Source: Schistosoma mansoni (lineage: Eukaryota > Platyhelminthes > Trematoda > Strigeidida > Schistosomatidae). From it: 64,000 nucleotides of DNA. The notes below the pieces were generated by a model. It did not search any database and had not been told where the DNA came from. It saw only the letters and a list, made by a program, of their open reading frames with translations. The stretch lies in NCBI RefSeq assembly GCF_000237925.1, contig NW_017385990.1, forward strand, positions 372,001 through 436,000, written 5' to 3'. The translations under genes were made by a program, and so were the position numbers. Shown one piece after another: positions 58,437-64,000 of the stretch (its first letter is position 1; each line of letters starts with the position of its first letter).

Positions 58437-58640
58437 TGTATACACTCTTTATCTTCCCTTGAACCGTGAGATTACAATGGCTTCATATCTGTCTTCCTTC
58501 CTATACTATATCCTTATATACTACCACCACTAAATTAACTACTTCTATGAATTCGGTGTTCATCTTGTTGTGCTAATATGAGGTATGGCAACTTGGACCG
58601 ATGCATATATGTGCCTGGTTCTACGTTGTAGCTGACTGAC
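58437..58640 (+). mobile_element. LINE 3' UTR (R7), copy in PPP2R5 intron 3
   Basis: Plus-strand copy of the R7 3' UTR: TGTATACACTCTTTATCTTC, CTATACTATATCCTTATATA, CTTCTATGAATTCGGTGTTC, GACCGATGCATATATGTGCC. Starts 90 bp after exon 3. Confidence 0.8.
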
Positions 58641-58744
58641 TGACTGGCTTCCTTGTAATAAACTGTTAACAACGACTATTATATCATGAGAAATAGTAAA
58701 ATTGAGTTACAAAACATGGTTGTTTGTATAAATGAATGATTTAA

Positions 58745-59055
58745 ACTTATGTCCATTGTAACCAATGGTTGAAGACTCTGGGTGACATGACTCAGAATTG
58801 ATCATCAAAATGGCGTCGGTGTATACACTCTCTGTCTTCCCTTAAACTGTGAGATTAAGATTGCTGTATATCTTTCTTTGTACGAACTTATTCTTTATTT
58901 CTGTATTATATCCTTATATGCAACCTTACTTTTATATATTACTACCATTGAAGTAACTACTTCTATGAATCCGAGATTCATCTTGTTGTGCTAATGAGGT
59001 GTGGCACCTTAGACTGATGCATATATATGCCTGGTGCTACATTGTAGCTGGGTAT
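58745..59055 (+). mobile_element. LINE C-terminus and 3' UTR (R7), second copy
   Basis: Starts further upstream than the 58437 copy (GTAACCAATGGTTGAAGACT, GGTGACATGACTCAGAATTG) and covers the same UTR. The two are direct repeats 0.1 kb apart. Confidence 0.8.
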
Positions 59056-59509
59056 GACTAGTTAGTTAAGAAAACTCGTAAATAGTTATTTCACTATTTA
59101 GTTGGATGAATAGTGTTAATAGATCAGAATATTGCAAGTGTTTTCGACAACAAAATGTTCAGTTTCATTTACTAAAGTAAATTAAGTTGATCATTATAAT
59201 TTATTATAACAGTGAAGAAGTATCATCATGAATAAACTCAATGAAATAGATTAGACAGGGAAGAATGCGTCTGGTAGTCAGGCAGGCGTAAACAAGCTAA
59301 AGCGGAAGCTCGGCATCATGACATCAAACCTGACAAATACATGGCAATGGAGTCCAAACAACAGTAATGCTAGTGAGAGCGATTAAACATCAGAGAATAC
59401 GGCTTGAAAAGAAATGATGGGTTTGAGATAAAAATGTTGCGGCTGAAGACTGATAGAGAGATAAAGAGTGAATGGATCTGCGACACTATGAGCTGCCCTA
59501 AGTTTTGAA

Positions 59510-61822
59510 CAGGATCGACACTGGTTTTTTTATTCTGATCCATGTCTGATAACATCTCTAGACACTGTGTTGCATCATCCTTCAGGACCCCAACCAAGAA
59601 GTCGGGAAGGGCCAAAAGAATCCAGTCCTCTACATACTTCTTTCATACCACGACACCAGGTCAGCCGTCACGGTCCGTGGAGAGCAAGACAGTCTGATCA
59701 ATGTTGCATAGCAACAAAACATTTGAACTGCTCCTCGAAAAACTTAACCCATCCTCCAAGACGTCGGTTAGATATTAATGATTGGCATCCCATCATCTTC
59801 GCGGATTGTTTTACACAGAGTGAGTTCAGCTTCACTGTCCTGGAAGTGTTGTAAAAGTACTTAGCACATCGAAGGTGGAAAGCACATGCCATACATACGG
59901 ACACTGATTGCCAGCTGATTACGTGTGGGTTGCATGATTTGTGTATCATCCGCATACTCAATGTCTTTCTTCATGTAATAGATCCATACCACCATTACTT
60001 ACATCCATCAAAGCTGTTTCCAGAATGTCATCGATGGCAAAGTTGAGAAGAAATGATGAGATTAGGCAATCCTGCCTAACACTACTGCTTGAGTGAAACA
60101 ATGGAGAGAGATGGTTGTATGCCCTCAATACTCTGCCAGATGTGTTAGTAAAGAGTTTTTAAAACGTTAATAAACTTCTCAGGTATACTCTTTGACAATA
60201 GACAATCTCAAAGAACAGTCCTGTTCCACGAATCGAATGTGGTCCTGATGTCAAGAAACATTACAGTTGTTGGCCTGCAATAGGCATGACGGTGTTCAAA
60301 CATTTGGCGGAGGGTAAAGTTGTTATCAATACACCCTCGACTAGGACGAAAACCAAACTTATTTTCGAGGGTCAATCTTCCAAGGGCTATGAACAGTTCC
60401 ATAACTAGAAAGCTAGCAATATCTTTAAAAATGGCCGCAGACAAGTTATCTGGGCCTGGTGATTTGTGGTGCTTCAAGAGTTGGAGTTACCTGTGGACTG
60501 CAGCCTCGTTAGGTAGATCAACCGTCACGTGCCATTTAGTGCGTGACAGTCTGATTGATGTTGTCGGGGCAGCGGACCAGTTGGATTGCTAACCGTCCAA
60601 GATGTCAGTAGATGTTAGTGATTGTCGTTCCGTCATCTTCGCAGATTGTTTTATTGACACCAGACTCCTTGCTGCTAGTGACTCGGATGAATTGAAAGAG
60701 TTGCAGGCAGTTGCCGGATGCTGCAGCTGCTTCCGACTTGATGGCACGCTCCGACCTCTAGGCTTCTCAGCTCTGACGCAAGCTTTGCACAATCCACTAA
60801 GTAATAATCTTGGTTTACGGTCAAACTCGCGGTTATCCGAAGTAGACTGACGAGCTTCAACGAGTGGTAAGGAGCCTGCAGAAACTCACTGCTTATAAGC
60901 GGGACGTTTCACTGTGCCGTAAGCGACTTTACTTACTATTTTTATGGCATCATACTATTGAATCCGATTCTCATCTATACTTTTTGGTGGACTGATAGCG
61001 TACCTTGAATGTATCTCGGTTTGATATTTAGTTGCAACAGAAGCTGCAACCAGTTTGATGACATTGATTCGTTTATGACGATGAATTTGTTAGCCACTGA
61101 AACGTAAGGCGAGATTAGCGGGGAGATGTCAGATAGACATCTTTTCTCTCACTGATCTCTACGCACTTTGGTGGATCTTTCTTAGTACTCGTTAAGAAGC
61201 GAAATTCTTGTACACAACCACGCCAGCGGAGGCCGGTATGAATGGTATGCATATTTTTAGAAAGACGGGTTAAGTATTCGTAGTCGTAGTAACATTCAAC
61301 TGTAGACTAGTCAGTGACTTGAGCTGGTTTAAATAGGATAGGGTTTCCACCATAGGTGAGCTGCTGTATAAGTTTAAAGACGAAATACTCAAAATGGGAA
61401 TGAACGAGGATATATAAGTGACACAGCATTAAAGAAATAAAAATCATATGGTTATGAATAAGATTTATCTGAGCGGACGTTGATGCAAAAGTAATTTTTC
61501 CAGTAGTAATTCTCATCTGATTTGTGGATGGGCTGGAATACTGCCCGGGTGTTTAGACCGAAGCAGGTGGTTTTCTCACAGGGCCACATACCAGACCTTT
61601 GACTTGAAGGTTTAATCCACAAGGTTGTTGAGCAACGTTGGGAGATGAAGTTCCATGTTAGCCAGTGACCAACAATAGGTTCACACACCATTTGTTGTTT
61701 TAGGATCCTGGAGCTCATGTGCACAATTGGTTTGGAATCAGAGTTTTCCAACTGTCCTATATTGATCGTCTGTACCCGCCAACTGGTTTAAAGCGTCGAA
61801 CATTGGCTTTTCTTCCTCTCAT
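59510..61822 (-). mobile_element. LINE copy B (RTE-like), inverted partner of copy A
   Basis: From 61822 to 59811 it is the reverse complement of copy A 29299-31310: positions sum to 91121 throughout, so there is no net indel over 2.0 kb. It includes the R1 fragment (61500-61820), the endonuclease end, the deleted RT (HHKSPGPDNLSAAIFK; FGFRPSRGCID) and the YADD-like region. Downstream of 59811 it differs: a second, diverged copy of its own linker (59700-59810, KQSAKMMGCQSL against KQSAKMTERQSL), then the LINE C-terminus at 59560-59660 matching copy C. It cannot encode RT. Confidence 0.85.
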
Positions 61823-62935
61823 TGAAGCCAGATTGTTGGGATTAGCATCATTTGTTGAAGGAATTCGAGACCGATGATGAGGGTTAGTTTTAGAAATATA
61901 AAAAATATTAGGCAGTGAATAAGAGCAGCTTTGAAGATAGGCATCCAGTTGGGTTATGTGGACAGTTTTCGCTTTCAGACTGTCTACACTGGAAGAGGTG
62001 TTTATTAAAAGACCCTAAAATATCGGATTAGAGAGTATCGTAATGGCATTAAACCGTGACCACACACTACAACCATAGGCGTTTGTGGCTGGTCGCACAA
62101 TCTTCTTGTGGGTAGTCTTTGTTGTTTTGTCCGCAATTTTCAAATTTGATTACCAAGAATTCATGACAAAAAGTGGGGTGTATTATTTTTAGACTCAAGC
62201 CTTTCTAATGCTTCCCTTCCATTGTGGGATGACAGAATTGGTGGAAATTTTGGTTACTGTTAAAGAACGTATTTTGCCATCACCCAGTTGTACTGTTGGC
62301 AACATGACTCAGACTTCAGGCCCCTAGTATATCTCGTTTAATCTTACCGCTTTCTAACAGACCTACCTCGCACAATAAAACCTCAGTAACAAGTGTTTCA
62401 ACCAGTACAGCCCAATTAGATCGTCATAGTAGACAAGGCACGACCACTTTGGATACCAGCTACAGTTTTAAGACAAGCTATTAATTTCAGATTTCAATTT
62501 CGAAGCTTCCAAACTTTCGTATATAGATCAAGGTGTTTCATCACTTGAGGATAAATAAGTGTGAATTTAGATCAAGAAACTCAATGTTTTAAACATTTTC
62601 AAAGCTTATTATTATTTGACTTCATAAGTTGTTGATCTATTGAATATTCACAGCATATATGTACAACATATATGTACTATTCGGTTAATTCCTTCGTCCA
62701 ATCGATTTGTGCCTTATATATTTATAAGTTATGTATTAAAGTTCATTTCAGGTCAAAGAATTAGTTTAATGTATATGTATGTATAGATTTTAAAATCATT
62801 TATTTTTCACCTAGTAATAGGTTTTATTTGATGATATTGAAGTTGCTCAAAGTCATACATATTTCTATATTAACAATGAATAAGTTGTTTCCTTAAACAA
62901 ATTTAGATAAGGAAGGATTTTTCGTTGTATATTAA
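61823..62935. other. PPP2R5 intron 3, no recognisable feature
   Basis: AT-rich. No exon with B56 similarity was found here. Confidence 0.4.
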
Positions 62936-62939
62936 AGTA

Positions 62940-63012
62940 CTTTGTGAGTCATGGGTTCGAATCTTGCGAGTGCGGGATCGTGGTGGTTTAGCTTCAATTG
63001 ACTCATGATTTT
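62940..63012 (+). mobile_element. R4 SINE remnant lacking the ribozyme
   Basis: The tRNA-like B-box region (GGGTTCGAATCTTGCGAG ... GGGATCGTGG) is joined directly to the tail (TGGTTTAGCTTCAATTGACT and CATGATT), omitting the ~75 bp that hold the hammerhead in other R4 copies. The join is at a shared TGG. Confidence 0.7.
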
Positions 63013-63129
63013 TTTTTAACTAGCGAATATTTTCAACGGATTTACTGAATCGTATACCCTCTCTTTCCTAATGCTGTAAACGGCATTCAAAATTCTCTAT
63101 TATTTCATAACCTTCTGGTTCAATCCATT

Positions 63130-63690
63130 TCTAAGTATCATTATCATGCTTTGAACTGATAATTTCAAATAAATTGATCATTGGGTGGATGATTTGTAAT
63201 AAAGTAATAAGTAATGAATACAGTTGTCTTGAGTGCTGTTAGAGGTATGAGGGCAGTTATCACTTCCTGGTTGCCCACACTTTGGAAGGGTTCTTCTAGA
63301 GGTACCTGAAAAGAAATTGGGTTAGAAGTGGTCTTAATGACCTGAGAGCGTGACCGCAGTGCCTAAGGGACAACTACTTAAGGTCGGTCACACACGACCT
63401 TTTTGTGGGTAGTTTTTGCGCTAGCTCCGTACTTGTTGGGACCTTACCGCCGGAGACGGATATCCGTGGGATAAGGCGAGGTGTGCATTTTTAGGGTCGA
63501 CCTTTTCTAACCCAATCCCTCCTTGTGGAAAGGCAGCATAGCTGTTATGCTGGTTGTCTGAAGGAAACACCTTACACATCTGTTCAGTCAGCAGTACGAC
63601 TTCGCCTTCGGACCTTGGGTTTGCTGCTTTTAGTCTTACCACTCTTCAACCGACCTGCATGGCATGGTATGACCTTGAGGAAAATTGAAT
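63130..63690 (-). repeat. R2 repeat, longest copy
   Basis: Minus strand: matches 57028-57448 well (GGTAAGACTAAAAGCAGCAA, AAGGTCCGAAGGCGAAGTCG, CGCCTTATCCCACGGATATC, TTTTCAGGTACCTC) and extends about 170 bp further. The ORF 63421-63642 lies in it and has no recognisable protein features. Confidence 0.7.
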
Positions 63691-64000
63691 TAAATTTCCT
63701 TCCAGTTTAAGTTTTTGATACAAACTTTTTTGAAAGTTACATAATAAGTAATTAGATTTCATTACATGTAATTAAAACCTTAAGTTATCATTAATGTTTC
63801 AAACCTCTTTCCTTTGGTTTGATCCGAGCTGTCTTTTGGTAACGTTATCAGTCCTCATATATAGTGTGTATAGTTCTAAATCGACGTAAATGTTAGATGG
63901 GTATGATTGACCTGAAAATAACACTTCGTAAAATTATTAATCTTACAAACGATCATGTTGGCGTCAATGAGGTATGTTATTGATCACATCCAATATATGA
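63691..64000. other. No recognisable feature (within PPP2R5 intron 3)
   Basis: AT-rich end of the window. No B56 exon is visible. Confidence 0.4.

Noticed and set aside
1-64000. CRISPR arrays, operons, bacterial promoters
   Set aside because: The sequence is eukaryotic; no regularly spaced short repeats beyond microsatellites and SINE tandems.

Overview
The window looks like nuclear DNA of a schistosome-type flatworm (Schistosomatidae). It is AT-rich, its genes are split by introns, and it is packed with non-LTR retrotransposons and SINEs. Several dispersed repeats carry both tRNA-type promoter boxes and hammerhead-ribozyme motifs, the hallmark of the schistosome Sm-alpha-like repeats. Species cannot be fixed from sequence alone. 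There is one assembly gap (46446-46645, exactly 200 N).

Host genes are few. (1) A SUZ-domain protein (SZRD1-like N-terminus plus a long Q/S-rich tail) lies on + at 21120-23768, in three or four exons. (2) An intronless CFAP96/C4orf47-type ciliary protein lies on - at 49478-50464. (3) Divergently from it, 300 bp away, starts a PP2A B56 regulatory subunit (PPP2R5 family) on +. Exons 1-3 are at 50765-51041, 54486-54799 and 58254-58346; the rest of the gene lies beyond the window. Its introns are filled with LINE and retroposon copies.

Layout. 0-5.4 kb: LINE tail and two CR1-like LINEs in opposite orientation. 5.4-12.4 kb: mostly unrecognised, with two copies of an unclassified repeat and a hammerhead-SINE fragment. 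12.4-20.5 kb: a CR1/jockey-like LINE, a Gypsy-like LTR fossil, an RTE LINE piece, a Penelope-like element with GIY-YIG region, and another CR1-like LINE. 21-24 kb: SUZ gene. 25-33.4 kb: RTE pieces, a 530-bp retroposon (R1), LINE copy A, and a MITE-like element with terminal inverted repeats and a target duplication. 33.5-47 kb: a cluster of three different tRNA-derived, hammerhead-bearing repeat families, here called R3, R4 and R5, with copies in head-to-head inverted arrangements. 49.4-64 kb: CFAP96 and PPP2R5, with nested R1 copies (one inserted into another), LINE copies C and B, and R2 repeats.

The most noteworthy features are: the three independent SINE families sharing a 'tRNA head plus hammerhead' design; a 2.0-kb colinear inverted LINE pair (A at 29.3-31.3 kb, B at 59.8-61.8 kb) that brackets the first three PPP2R5 exons; and mosaic identity among copies A, B and C that looks like gene conversion. 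Names R1-R8 and A/B/C are local labels used only here.
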